Below, one piece after another: positions 1-4,826 of a DNA stretch of 5,002 bases (its first letter is position 1; each line of letters begins with the position of its first letter). The notes beneath the pieces were generated by a model. The model searched no databases, was not told the DNA's origin, and was given only the letters and a program-made list of their open reading frames with translations. This stretch comes from Minisyncoccota bacterium (GTDB lineage: Bacteria; Patescibacteriota; Minisyncoccia; Minisyncoccales; CG1-02-41-26): positions 1-5,002 of the forward strand of contig JAQURU010000054.1 of NCBI GenBank assembly GCA_028715435.1, written 5' to 3'. A program made the position numbers and the translations under genes.

Positions 1-141
1 GAATTGATTGTTCGCTACGCAGACGAATCAGTTAAAGAGTTTCCAGCCGTAGGGGAATTACTTTTACAAATTAAACTTAGTTTAAAAGCTGAATTTAAAA
101 AAGGCGGAATTCTGTGGAAAAAAGAATATGAAGCTATATGA
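1..141 (+). CDS. 3' end of an unidentified gene (last 46 codons)
   Basis: An open frame enters from the left edge in frame 1 and ends at TGA 139-141. The 46 visible residues start ELIVRYADESVK, pass through a Leu/Lys-rich stretch (ELLLQIKLSLKAEFKK) and end WKKEYEAI. They are consistent with an alpha-helical C-terminus. The stop overlaps the next ATG (ATGA, 138-141), which implies translational coupling with the CYTH-domain gene and supports this being real coding sequence. The 'VRYADESV' stretch faintly recalls the C-terminal tail of some HD-domain phosphohydrolases, but too little is present to assign a family. The function is therefore left open. Confidence 0.75.
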   Translation, partial: ELIVRYADESVKEFPAVGELLLQIKLSLKAEFKKGGILWKKEYEAI

Positions 142-686
142 TTGAAGTTGAAATAAGGGCAAAAATTAATCATAAAAGTCAAGTTCAAGATAAACTAAAA
201 CAAGCGGGAGCTACCCTGGTAAAATCAATCAATCAGGCAGACCGTATTTTTGGCCACGAAATGTTTTTAGATGAAAAGAAAATGATTGTTGAGGGTGGCT
301 TATCCGCCAGGATAAGGCAGGTTGATGGTAAAGCCTGGCTTGAATTTAAAGAAATCTCTCGTAACAAGGGAGCGGGCATTGAGATAAAAGCGGATCTGGA
401 CAACATAGAAGAGGGTTTGCGGTTTTTTGAAAAACTAGGCTTTGAAGAAGCCTTTGCTCTTAACAAGCAAAGGGAAGTTTATTCATTAAATGGTTTTGAA
501 ATTTGCTTAGACGAGGTAGAAAAATTAGGCAATTTTATTGAAATAGAAAAATCAGCTTTAAGCCAAGATGAAATAGAGGCAGCTAAACAAGAATGCTTGG
601 AATTATTAGAGAAAGTTTCTCCAGAAAGCGAGATCATAAATAAAAAATACGGGGATTTAATGCAAGAAATTTTGAATAAAAAATAA
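138..686 (+). CDS. CYTH-domain protein, CyaB / class IV adenylate cyclase-like
   Basis: A 182-residue protein of the CYTH superfamily, whose members fold into a tunnel that binds a triphosphate substrate (class IV adenylate cyclases, thiamine triphosphatases). Visible signature residues are the N-terminal acidic strand IEVEIRAK (E3, E5), basic strand residues R58 and R60 (ARIRQ), K71 (EFKE), E82 (IEIK), K110/R112 (NKQRE), the family-diagnostic segment LDEVEKLGNFIEIE (124-137, with D125, E135, E137), and a C-terminal NKKYGDLM resembling the usual SYxDLL. The length is typical of CyaB-like proteins. The ExExK motif reads ExExR (R7), with Lys at position 9. A GAAG 4 nt before the ATG may act as a weak ribosome binding site. 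The start is supported by overlap with the upstream stop. The next gene begins 2 nt after this stop, so the genes are probably co-transcribed. Family membership is firm, but whether the product makes cAMP or hydrolyses a triphosphate cannot be read from sequence. Confidence 0.88.
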   Translation: MIEVEIRAKINHKSQVQDKLKQAGATLVKSINQADRIFGHEMFLDEKKMIVEGGLSARIRQVDGKAWLEFKEISRNKGAGIEIKADLDNIEEGLRFFEKLGFEEAFALNKQREVYSLNGFEICLDEVEKLGNFIEIEKSALSQDEIEAAKQECLELLEKVSPESEIINKKYGDLMQEILNKK

Positions 687-688
687 TA

Positions 689-1450
689 ATGAAAATTATC
701 ACTTGGAACATAAATGGGATAAGAGCTGTGCATAAAAAGGGAGCTTTGAAAAAATTTGTAGAGCAGGAAAGCCCGGACATTTTGTGCTTGCAGGAGATTA
801 AAGCTGGGACAGAGCATATTCCCAAAGAAATGTCCTATCTGTCCCAATATTTGTCCTACTATAACAGCGCGGACAAAAAAGGATATTCTGGCGTGGCAGT
901 TTATTGTAAAGAAAAGCCCCTTGATGTTGATAACAAAATTGGCCTAGCTGAATTTGATAAAGAGGGGAGAGTGTTACGTTTAAAATTTAAGAAATTTGTC
1001 TTATATAATTTCTATTTTGTTAATGGGGGTAAAAGTCAGGAGGCCTTTGATTTAAAACTAAAAGCTTATGACCACTTAACTGCTTATTTAAAAAAAGAAC
1101 TGGATAGGGGAGAGAAAATTATTTTGGTGGGAGATTTTAATGTGGCCCATCAAGAAATTGATATTGCTAGGCCAAAAGCTAATGAAAAAAATGTTGGCTT
1201 TACCAAAGAGGAAAGGCAAAAAATAACCAATCTTTTGGAGATAGGTTTTATAGATACTTTTAGGGTGTTTAATAAGGAGGGTGGCCATTACACTTGGTGG
1301 CGGCCATTTGCAAATGCCAGGACCAACAATGTTGGCTGGCGGATTGATTATGTTTTTGTTTCCAAAAATTTAAAACCCAATTTAAAATCAGCGTTTATCT
1401 TGCCAAAAGTAATGGGCTCTGACCACTGCCCCGCTGGTATTGAATTATAG
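689..1450 (+). CDS. xth: Exodeoxyribonuclease III / AP endonuclease (ExoIII family)
   Basis: A 253-residue complete member of the ExoIII branch of the exonuclease-endonuclease-phosphatase superfamily. It is a metal-dependent enzyme that incises DNA at abasic sites and degrades 3' ends in base excision repair. All catalytic motifs are visible: WNINGIRA (N7), LQEIKA (E36), Y109 in YFVNG, GDFNVAH (D149, N151), GWRIDYVFVS (D220), and the terminal GSDHCP (D245, H246). These correspond to E. coli N7, E34, Y109, D151, N153, D229 and H259. The length is normal for a bacterial single-domain enzyme. The ATG lies 2 nt after the CYTH stop. No clear Shine-Dalgarno precedes it, so expression may rely on coupling. 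One small oddity is that the usual Y-x-P-N-G loop reads YFVNG. The stop codon falls just 5 nt before the rRNA -35 box, with no recognisable terminator between. Confidence 0.96.
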   Translation: MKIITWNINGIRAVHKKGALKKFVEQESPDILCLQEIKAGTEHIPKEMSYLSQYLSYYNSADKKGYSGVAVYCKEKPLDVDNKIGLAEFDKEGRVLRLKFKKFVLYNFYFVNGGKSQEAFDLKLKAYDHLTAYLKKELDRGEKIILVGDFNVAHQEIDIARPKANEKNVGFTKEERQKITNLLEIGFIDTFRVFNKEGGHYTWWRPFANARTNNVGWRIDYVFVSKNLKPNLKSAFILPKVMGSDHCPAGIEL

Positions 1451-1455
1451 GGCTA

Positions 1456-1483
1456 TTGACAGGGGAAATTAAATAAGTAAAAT
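1456..1483 (+). promoter_or_regulatory. Probable sigma70-type promoter of the rRNA operon
   Basis: TTGACA (1456-1461, perfect -35) is followed after 16 nt by TAAAAT (1478-1483, 5 of 6 matches to TATAAT). This predicts transcription starting near 1490, about 135 nt before the mature 16S 5' end. It sits directly behind the xth stop codon, in the only intergenic space ahead of the 16S gene. Confidence 0.7.
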
Positions 1484-1491
1484 TGAAAATG

Positions 1492-1520
1492 AAACCAAAA
1501 GAAATTGGTTTGCTCTTTCA
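1492..1520 (+). promoter_or_regulatory. rRNA leader antitermination site: boxB-like hairpin plus boxA
   Basis: AAACCAA (1492-1498) and TTGGTTT (1505-1511) form a 7-bp hairpin with a 6-nt A-rich loop, in the position of a boxB element. It is followed immediately by TGCTCTTTCA (1511-1520), a close match to the rrn boxA core TGCTCTTTAACA bound by NusB/S10 in well-studied bacteria. The position just downstream of the promoter is the usual one. Assignment is by motif and location only. Confidence 0.6.
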
Positions 1521-1610
1521 AATTGAAAAGTGATTTCGCCATTGTTGGCGAAAATTTAATTTAAGCCAGAAAAAGACCTCGCAAATTGCGAGGCAAATTG
1601 TGAGAGCAAA
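1509..1610 (+). other. 16S leader RNA structure with long-range stem over boxA
   Basis: TTTGCTCT (1509-1516), which contains the start of boxA, is complementary over 8 bp to AGAGCAAA (1603-1610). Inside this potential long-range stem are two local hairpins: TTTCGCC/GGCGAAA (1534-1540 with 1547-1553, 6-nt loop) and CCTCGC/GCGAGG (1577-1582 with 1588-1593, 5-nt loop). Such leader stems may help processing of the 16S 5' end or control access to boxA. The partner strand of the usual RNase III processing stem would lie 3' of the 16S gene, outside the window. Confidence 0.45.
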
Positions 1611-1700
1611 ATAGGACGAGTCAATTTTTTTGAGAGTTTGATCCTAGCTCAGGATGAACGCTGGCGGCGTGGATAAGGCATGCAAGTCGTACGAGCCTTT

Positions 1701-1720
1701 GGCTCGAACAATTAACATTT
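1701..1720 (+). repeat. 5' arm of the IVS terminal inverted repeat
   Basis: ggctcgaacaattaacattt pairs with 2119-2138 over 20 positions (one G-U wobble). Its first six bases, ggctcg, are also complementary to the immediately upstream cgagcc (1692-1697) across a ttt loop, giving an alternative local hairpin. The half attaacattt recurs at 1725-1734. Confidence 0.9.
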
Positions 1721-1734
1721 GACCATTAACATTT
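1711..1734 (+). repeat. Tandem-like direct repeat attaacattt
   Basis: attaacattt occurs at 1711-1720 and again at 1725-1734, separated by gacc. The second copy, extended to 1737 (attaacatttaac), can pair with 2116-2128 over 13 bp with one wobble. The 3' arm therefore has two possible pairing registers. Confidence 0.75.
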
Positions 1735-1746
1735 AACGATAAAACT

Positions 1747-2106
1747 ATGAAAACATTCCGTTTTTTAGATTTTTCTGTTTATAAAGATTCCAAAGATTTT
1801 TATAAGCAAGTAGTTAATGTTACGAAAAGTTTTTCTCGCGATAACGAAGAATTAAAAAAGCAGTTAAATAGAGCGGCTTTGTCGGTTGTGTTAAATATTG
1901 CCGAAGGTTCGGCAAAAAAGTCTGACAAAGATTTTAACCGCTATGTTGAAAATTCATTGGGCTCTGTAAATGAATGCGTAGCGGCATTGGATATTGCTTT
2001 TGATAACCAGCTTATTAGTAGAAATTTTTTTGAAGTAATGGTTAAGTTAGCAGAAAAAATTGCTAAGCAACTTGGCGGTTTGTCAAAAAAGTTAAAAGAT
2101 AGCTAA
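1747..2106 (+). CDS. Four-helix bundle protein, 23S rRNA-IVS (S23) family
   Basis: A complete 119-residue protein. The central signature QLNRAALSVVLNIAEG (residues 39-54), followed by KKSDKDFNRY and SLGSVNE (70-76), is diagnostic of the S23 / four-helix-bundle family first recognised in 23S rRNA intervening sequences. The N-terminal FRFLDFSVYKDSKDFYKQV is also typical, and the predicted structure is four amphipathic helices. Length is standard for the family, whose biochemical role is unknown. The ORF lies entirely inside the IVS loop, 26 nt after the 5' arm and 12 nt before the 3' arm. It would therefore be transcribed as part of pre-16S RNA and must be translated before or after excision. 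No Shine-Dalgarno is visible; the ATG is chosen because the family N-terminus starts there. A role in IVS mobility or maintenance is only inference. Confidence 0.93.
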   Translation: MKTFRFLDFSVYKDSKDFYKQVVNVTKSFSRDNEELKKQLNRAALSVVLNIAEGSAKKSDKDFNRYVENSLGSVNECVAALDIAFDNQLISRNFFEVMVKLAEKIAKQLGGLSKKLKDS

Positions 2107-2118
2107 TTGTGAAAAGTT

Positions 2119-2138
2119 AAGTGTTAATTGTTCGAGCC
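2119..2138 (+). repeat. 3' arm of the IVS terminal inverted repeat
   Basis: aagtgttaattgttcgagcc is the partner of 1701-1720. Its terminal cgagcc (2133-2138) repeats the cgagcc at 1692-1697 just outside the 5' arm. The insertion is thus bounded by a 6-bp direct repeat, which could be a target duplication or a duplicated helix strand. Confidence 0.9.
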
Positions 2139-2268
2139 GGAGGCGAGTGGCGAACGAGTTAGTAACACGCAGGTACATACCTTTTAGACGGGCATAATTC
2201 GCCGAAAGGCGAACTAATTCCCGATAGTTCCCGCAAGGGTAAAGGAGCAATCCGCTAAAAGAATGGCC

Positions 2269-2311
<43 letters not shown>

Positions 2312-2541
2312 TATGACGGGTAGGGGGCGTGAGAGCGTGTTCCCCAACGATGGTACTGCGACACGGACCATACTCCTACGGGAGGCTGCAGTCGAGAATC
2401 TTCCACAATGGGCGAAAGCCTGATGGAGCGACGCCGCGTGCGGGAAGAAGACCTTAGGGTTGTAAACCGCTTTTCTGCGAGAAGAACTTTTGACGGTATC
2501 GCAGGAATAAGAAGGGGCTAATCACGTGCATTTGGCGCGTC

Positions 2542-2595
2542 CCTCAAAGGTAACTTTGAGGTGTAAACCATATTTCAATTTTACAAGAAATATGG
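2542..2595 (+). ncRNA. Intron 1 P2 and P2.1 hairpins
   Basis: CCTCAAAG (2542-2549) and CTTTGAGG (2554-2561) form an 8-bp stem capped by GTAA, a GNRA tetraloop of the type that docks into P8 in group I ribozymes. It is followed by CCATATTTC (2568-2576) paired with GAAATATGG (2587-2595), a 9-bp stem with a 10-nt loop. Confidence 0.75.
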
Positions 2596-2599
2596 CGAG

Positions 2600-2707
2600 T
2601 CGGCTTATATGCTGGGACACTTTTCATCGGCCGCTGTTATGGCCAAGCATTTATTGTTTGGCATGTCGAGCTGAGCTCGACACGGTGAAAAGCAATCAGC
2701 AGGGAAG
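2600..2707 (+). ncRNA. Intron 1 catalytic core, 5' half (P3-P4-P5-P4', Q)
   Basis: Holds the P3 5' strand (2600-2604), the P segment (2604-2617), the 10-bp P5 helix with peripheral hairpins between its strands, and Q (2694-2707, aatcagcagggaag). The spacing and the Q sequence match group I introns. The outer P5 region includes an 8-bp palindromic hairpin at 2664-2682. Confidence 0.75.
2664..2682 (+). repeat. Palindromic hairpin tgtcgagc-tga-gctcgaca inside intron 1
   Basis: A perfect 8-bp inverted repeat with a 3-nt spacer in the P5 periphery. It resembles the ctgagcttgtcgaagg motif of intron 2 (4094-4111). Both look like copies of a dispersed palindromic repeat class that I recall from many bacterial genomes; that link is recollection, not a search. 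Confidence 0.55.
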
Positions 2708-2714
2708 TTGTTTG

Positions 2715-2723
2715 TGTTATAAT
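2715..2723 (+). promoter_or_regulatory. Possible extended -10 promoter for the intron 1 endonuclease
   Basis: TGT-TATAAT is a perfect extended -10 element, ending 6 nt before the ATG at 2730. Transcription from it would start at or next to the ATG and give a leaderless message. No -35 box is visible. In AT-rich DNA such a match may be chance. Confidence 0.35.
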
Positions 2724-2729
2724 GAAATA

Positions 2730-3380
2730 ATGAAATCTATTTTGATTCCTATTTCAAAAACACAAAATGAGATAATTATTGGCGCTATTTTAGGCGATGG
2801 CTATCTTGAGTTTAATGGTTGTATTGGGACAAGATTGCAAGTAAAGCAAACATTAAAATCAAAAAGCTATGTATTTTGGCTGTATGAAAAATTTAAAAAT
2901 TTATGCAGTCAAGAACCAAAGTTCAGAGAAGATACAAAGCAATGGTATTTTAGTACCAGAACTTTGAAGGAATTGACAAGTTTTCATAGCTTATTTTATA
3001 AGCAAAGAAAAAAAGTTATTCCAGACAATATTTCTGAGTTATTGGTTTCGCCTTTAAGTTTAGCCGTGTGGTTTATGGATGATGGCACTTTGGATTATAG
3101 ACCGAATAACCATTGCAGTTTTTCTATTGCCACCCACTCGTTTCCATTAGCCGAAACGTTAAAACTTATAAAAGTTTTAAAAGATAATTTCGGCATTGAA
3201 GCGAGTATGCACAATAATCTCATTCGAGGTAAAAGATACTCCAGGATATATATTGGGAAAAATGGCAGGAATAGGTTTATAGAACTTATTTCTCCATATA
3301 TCCTTGGTTGTTTTAAGTATAAATTACCTCAACACAGACAACCCCTCAGAGACTTCTCTAGAGTAAAAATAGGGGGATAG
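2730..3380 (+). CDS. LAGLIDADG homing endonuclease of 16S intron 1
   Basis: A 216-residue protein with two LAGLIDADG motifs: IIGAILGDGY (residues 16-25, catalytic D23) and LAVWFMDDGTL (111-121, catalytic D118). The C-terminal part (FSIATHSFPLAETLKLIKVLKDNFGIEASMH) is typical of the LAGLIDADG_2 (PF03161) type. It should act as a monomer, cutting intron-less 16S genes around position 516 so that repair copies the intron in. The ATG at 2730 is preferred. The frame is open upstream to a GTG at 2526, but that extension would run through the exon, P1, P2 and the P4/P5 core, and it shows no protein-like sequence. The ORF starts in the P6 loop and its last ~12 codons cover the R element and the P7.1/P7.2 region (stop at 3378-3380). 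A maturase role is possible but not shown. No inactivating change is seen. Confidence 0.92.
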   Translation: MKSILIPISKTQNEIIIGAILGDGYLEFNGCIGTRLQVKQTLKSKSYVFWLYEKFKNLCSQEPKFREDTKQWYFSTRTLKELTSFHSLFYKQRKKVIPDNISELLVSPLSLAVWFMDDGTLDYRPNNHCSFSIATHSFPLAETLKLIKVLKDNFGIEASMHNNLIRGKRYSRIYIGKNGRNRFIELISPYILGCFKYKLPQHRQPLRDFSRVKIGG

Positions 3381-3441
3381 CAGTTTTTTAACCTGCTATA
3401 ATATGCCGAACATCCGTCTAAAGCGGATGAAGATATAGTCC
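3342..3441 (+). ncRNA. Intron 1 catalytic core, 3' half (R, P7.1/P7.2, P3', P8, S)
   Basis: R is ctcagagactt. CCCCT (3342-3346) could pair with AGGGG (3371-3375) around it. ATAGCAG (3377-3383) pairs with CTGCTAT (3393-3399), a P7.2-like helix. The P3 3' strand is at 3405-3409, P8 is CATCCG (3411-3416) with CGGATG (3424-3429), and S is aagatatagtcc (3430-3441). Extra helices between R and P3' are the mark of subgroup IA, which is my tentative class. About 47 nt follow S before the 3' splice site. Confidence 0.7.
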
Positions 3442-4046
3442 ATGATATATTTATATTGACAAAACTTTGTTTTGTTGTGTAATGCATCGCCAGCAGCAGC
3501 GGTAATACGTGACCTTCAAGCGTTATCCGGATTCACTGGGCGTAAAGAGCCTTAAGGCGGTTAGGAAAGTCTTTGGTGAAATCTTGGAGCTTAACTTCAA
3601 GCGCGTCAGAGATACTTCTTAACTTGAGGGTGCTATAGGTAAGCGGAACGTACGGTGTAGGGGTGAAATCCGTTGATATCGTACGGAACACCAAAAGCGA
3701 AGGCAGCTTACTGGGGCAACCCTGACGCTGATTGGCGAAAGCGTGGGCATGGAAAAGGATTAGATACCCTTGTACTCCACGCTGTAAACGATGGACACTG
3801 GTTGGTGGAAGTATCGACCCTTCCACTGGCGAAGCTAACGCGTTAAGTGTCCCGCCTGGGAAGTACACCGGCAACGGTGAAACTCAAAGGAATAGACGGG
3901 GGTCTACACAAGCGGTGGATCACGTGGCTTAATTCGACGATAAGCGAAAACCTTACCAAGGCTTGACATGATAGTGGAAAGCTTGAAGAAATTCGAGCCC
4001 TCGCAAGACCGCTATCACAGGTGCTGCATGGTTATAGTAGATGACC

Positions 4047-4068
4047 CACTAAAAAGAAATTTTTAGTG
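4047..4068 (+). ncRNA. Intron 2 P2 hairpin with GAAA tetraloop
   Basis: CACTAAAAA (4047-4055) pairs with TTTTTAGTG (4060-4068) over 9 bp, closed by GAAA. It directly follows the P1 guide strand, matching the place and GNRA loop of P2 in intron 1. Confidence 0.8.
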
Positions 4069-4093
4069 AACCCTTCGGTATAACTCAGGGTTG

Positions 4094-4111
4094 CCTGAGC
4101 TTGTCGAAGGC
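4094..4111 (+). repeat. Palindrome-like repeat cctgagcttgtcgaaggc in intron 2
   Basis: An imperfect inverted repeat between P2 and P3. Translated in frame it gives PELVEG, a peptide that appears in spurious ORFs over this widespread kind of repeat (my recollection, unchecked). It is related in sequence to 2664-2682 of intron 1. Confidence 0.5.
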
Positions 4112-4115
4112 AAAA

Positions 4116-4179
4116 CCAGCTATAACGGTGAAACCCATAAAATGGTAAAATATATCTATATGGGTAATACCGTGGGAAG
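4116..4179 (+). ncRNA. Intron 2 catalytic core, 5' half (P3-P4-P5-P4', Q)
   Basis: CCAGC (P3 5' strand), then ACGGT (P4), CCCATA...TATGGG (P5), and Q with ACCGT closing P4. The order and spacing fit a group I ribozyme, and both candidate endonuclease start codons (4142, 4160) fall inside this core. Confidence 0.72.
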
Positions 4180-4744
4180 TACAAACATTAATTTTTGCAA
4201 CTTTTATTCTTCTTGCAAAGACACTTATCTTCTTGGACTTTGGTGCGCGGATGGTTATTGGTGGTCAAGTTCTGTGGGTTTAAGTAACACAGACGAAATT
4301 TTGATCAATCAATTTAGAGAATTTTTTATTCAAAAATTCGATAGTAAAAGAATAAAATATAATCGCCATCATATTTTTGTGAATAGCAGGCCATTGCTCC
4401 GTGAATTTGTTTCGGCAAAAAGTAATCTGGGTAATTTAAAAGATGAAAATATTTTACAAGCTTACTTTGCTGGACGATTTGACGGAGACGGATCAATTAG
4501 TAAAGATTTAAGGTCAGATTGTAGAATTGTTTATAGTAATCGAAAAGAAATAGAGGTTGACCAGAAACTAATAAGTTTAATTGGAATCAATAAAACAAAA
4601 ATATATTATTACCAAAGCGCAAAAACATTTTGTTTATATATTTCTCGCTTTGAGGCGGAAAAGTTTATAAATAAAATTTCTCTTTACTCGATAAAGATGC
4701 AAAAATTAATGTTTGTACCCCGTAGAGACTTAGCTTCTCCTTAG
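4142..4744 (+). CDS. LAGLIDADG homing endonuclease of 16S intron 2
   Basis: About 200 residues from ATG 4142, or 194 from ATG 4160; neither start has a clear ribosome binding site. Two LAGLIDADG-type motifs are visible: YLLGLWCADGY (catalytic Asp D37 counting from 4142) and YFAGRFDGDGS (Asp D116), about 79 residues apart. This spacing suits a small monomeric enzyme of the LAGLIDADG_1/3 kind, unlike the intron 1 protein, with which it shares little sequence. It should cut intron-less 16S genes in helix 34. A longer frame back to TTG 4091 exists but would translate the P2-P3 palindromic repeat, so I reject it. The ORF runs through the R/P7 strand and stops at TAG 4742-4744 in the loop of P7.1 (CTTCTC 4734-4739 with GAGAAG 4749-4754). 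The frame is intact, so the protein is probably active. Confidence 0.88.
   Translation: MVKYIYMGNTVGSTNINFCNFYSSCKDTYLLGLWCADGYWWSSSVGLSNTDEILINQFREFFIQKFDSKRIKYNRHHIFVNSRPLLREFVSAKSNLGNLKDENILQAYFAGRFDGDGSISKDLRSDCRIVYSNRKEIEVDQKLISLIGINKTKIYYYQSAKTFCLYISRFEAEKFINKISLYSIKMQKLMFVPRRDLASP
4143..4151 (+). promoter_or_regulatory. Possible extended -10 promoter for the intron 2 endonuclease
   Basis: TGG-TAAAAT (5 of 6 to TATAAT with an upstream TG) ends 8 nt before the ATG at 4160. This is the same arrangement as at 2715-2723 in intron 1. If used, it would favour 4160 as the start codon. No -35 box is visible; chance is quite possible. Confidence 0.25.
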
Positions 4745-4826
4745 GTTAGAGAAGTTTAATAGCGGCCAAACTCGCTATTATACGCTGGCCTCTTAACTTT
4801 TTAAAAGAAAGAGGATGATATAGTCC
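4720..4826 (+). ncRNA. Intron 2 catalytic core, 3' half (R, P7.1/P7.2, P3', P8, S)
   Basis: R is at 4720-4732. P7.1 is CTTCTC/GAGAAG (4734-4739 with 4749-4754), P7.2 is AATAGCG (4758-4764) with CGCTATT (4773-4779), the P3 3' strand is GCTGG (4784-4788), P8 is CCTCTT (4789-4794) with AAGAGG (4809-4814), and S ends at 4826. The helix order mirrors intron 1. Confidence 0.72.

Larger units (their letters stand above)
1701..2138 (+). other. Intervening sequence (IVS) in 16S helix 6 / V1
   Basis: About 438 nt interrupt the V1 helix between conserved segments tgcaagtcgt and gcgagtggcgaac. The ends are perfectly placed inverted repeats, 1701-1720 and 2119-2138, that pair over 20 bp with a single G-U wobble. 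The stem encloses an S23-family ORF (1747-2106). Known IVSs in 23S rRNA (helices 25 and 45 of several proteobacteria and spirochaetes) share this architecture: a long terminal stem excised by RNase III without re-ligation, leaving a fragmented but functional rRNA, sometimes with the same protein family inside. No group I core motifs are seen here, so cleavage without splicing is the expected fate. The exact excision points are not determinable from sequence. Confidence 0.88.
2528..3488 (+). mobile_element. Group I intron at 16S position 516/517 (subgroup IA-like) with LAGLIDADG ORF
   Basis: About 961 nt split the invariant gtgccagcagc between U516 (2527) and G517 (3489). P1 can be drawn as exon ACGU plus intron GC paired to GCGCGU (2535-2540 region), with the expected U-G pair at the splice site. 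The GGC ahead of it can pair with 3' exon GCC as P10. Core elements are: P4 (TGCTG..GA 2610-2617 with TCAGCA 2696-2701), P5 (2620-2629 with 2683-2692, 10 bp), Q (aatcagcagggaag), P3 (TCGGC 2600-2604 with GCCGA 3405-3409), R (ctcagagactt), S (aagatatagtcc 3430-3441) and P7 (GACT/AGTC). The boundary could shift by 1-2 nt because gc occurs at both ends; see the findings on the terminal G. The element is probably mobile through its endonuclease and self-splicing. Confidence 0.9.

Noticed and set aside
233..1288. Minus-strand ORFs at 233-466, 479-847, 634-825 and 1088-1288
   Set aside because: They are antisense shadows of the CYTH and xth genes, with no recognisable protein features.
1451..1625. 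Rho-independent terminator after xth
   Set aside because: The hairpins here lie downstream of the rRNA promoter and are not followed by a T-run at the correct distance. The T-run at 1625-1631 is at the 16S 5' end and has no stem directly before it.
1701..2138. A third group I intron at helix 6
   Set aside because: No Q, R or S-like motifs were found. The element is only a long terminal stem plus an S23-family ORF, which matches an IVS.
2526..2729. GTG-started N-terminal extension (68 codons) of the intron 1 endonuclease
   Set aside because: It would begin in the 16S exon and run through P1, P2, P4, P5 and Q. The translated stretch has no family similarity, while the LAGLIDADG protein starts naturally at ATG 2730.
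3533..3932. ORFs on either strand within 3533-3932
   Set aside because: They lie wholly within conserved 16S sequence (570-960 region) and are chance frames in rRNA.
4091..4141. TTG start for the intron 2 endonuclease giving an MPELVEG N-terminus
   Set aside because: This peptide is a translation of a palindromic repeat between P2 and P3. ATG codons at 4142 and 4160 are better placed.
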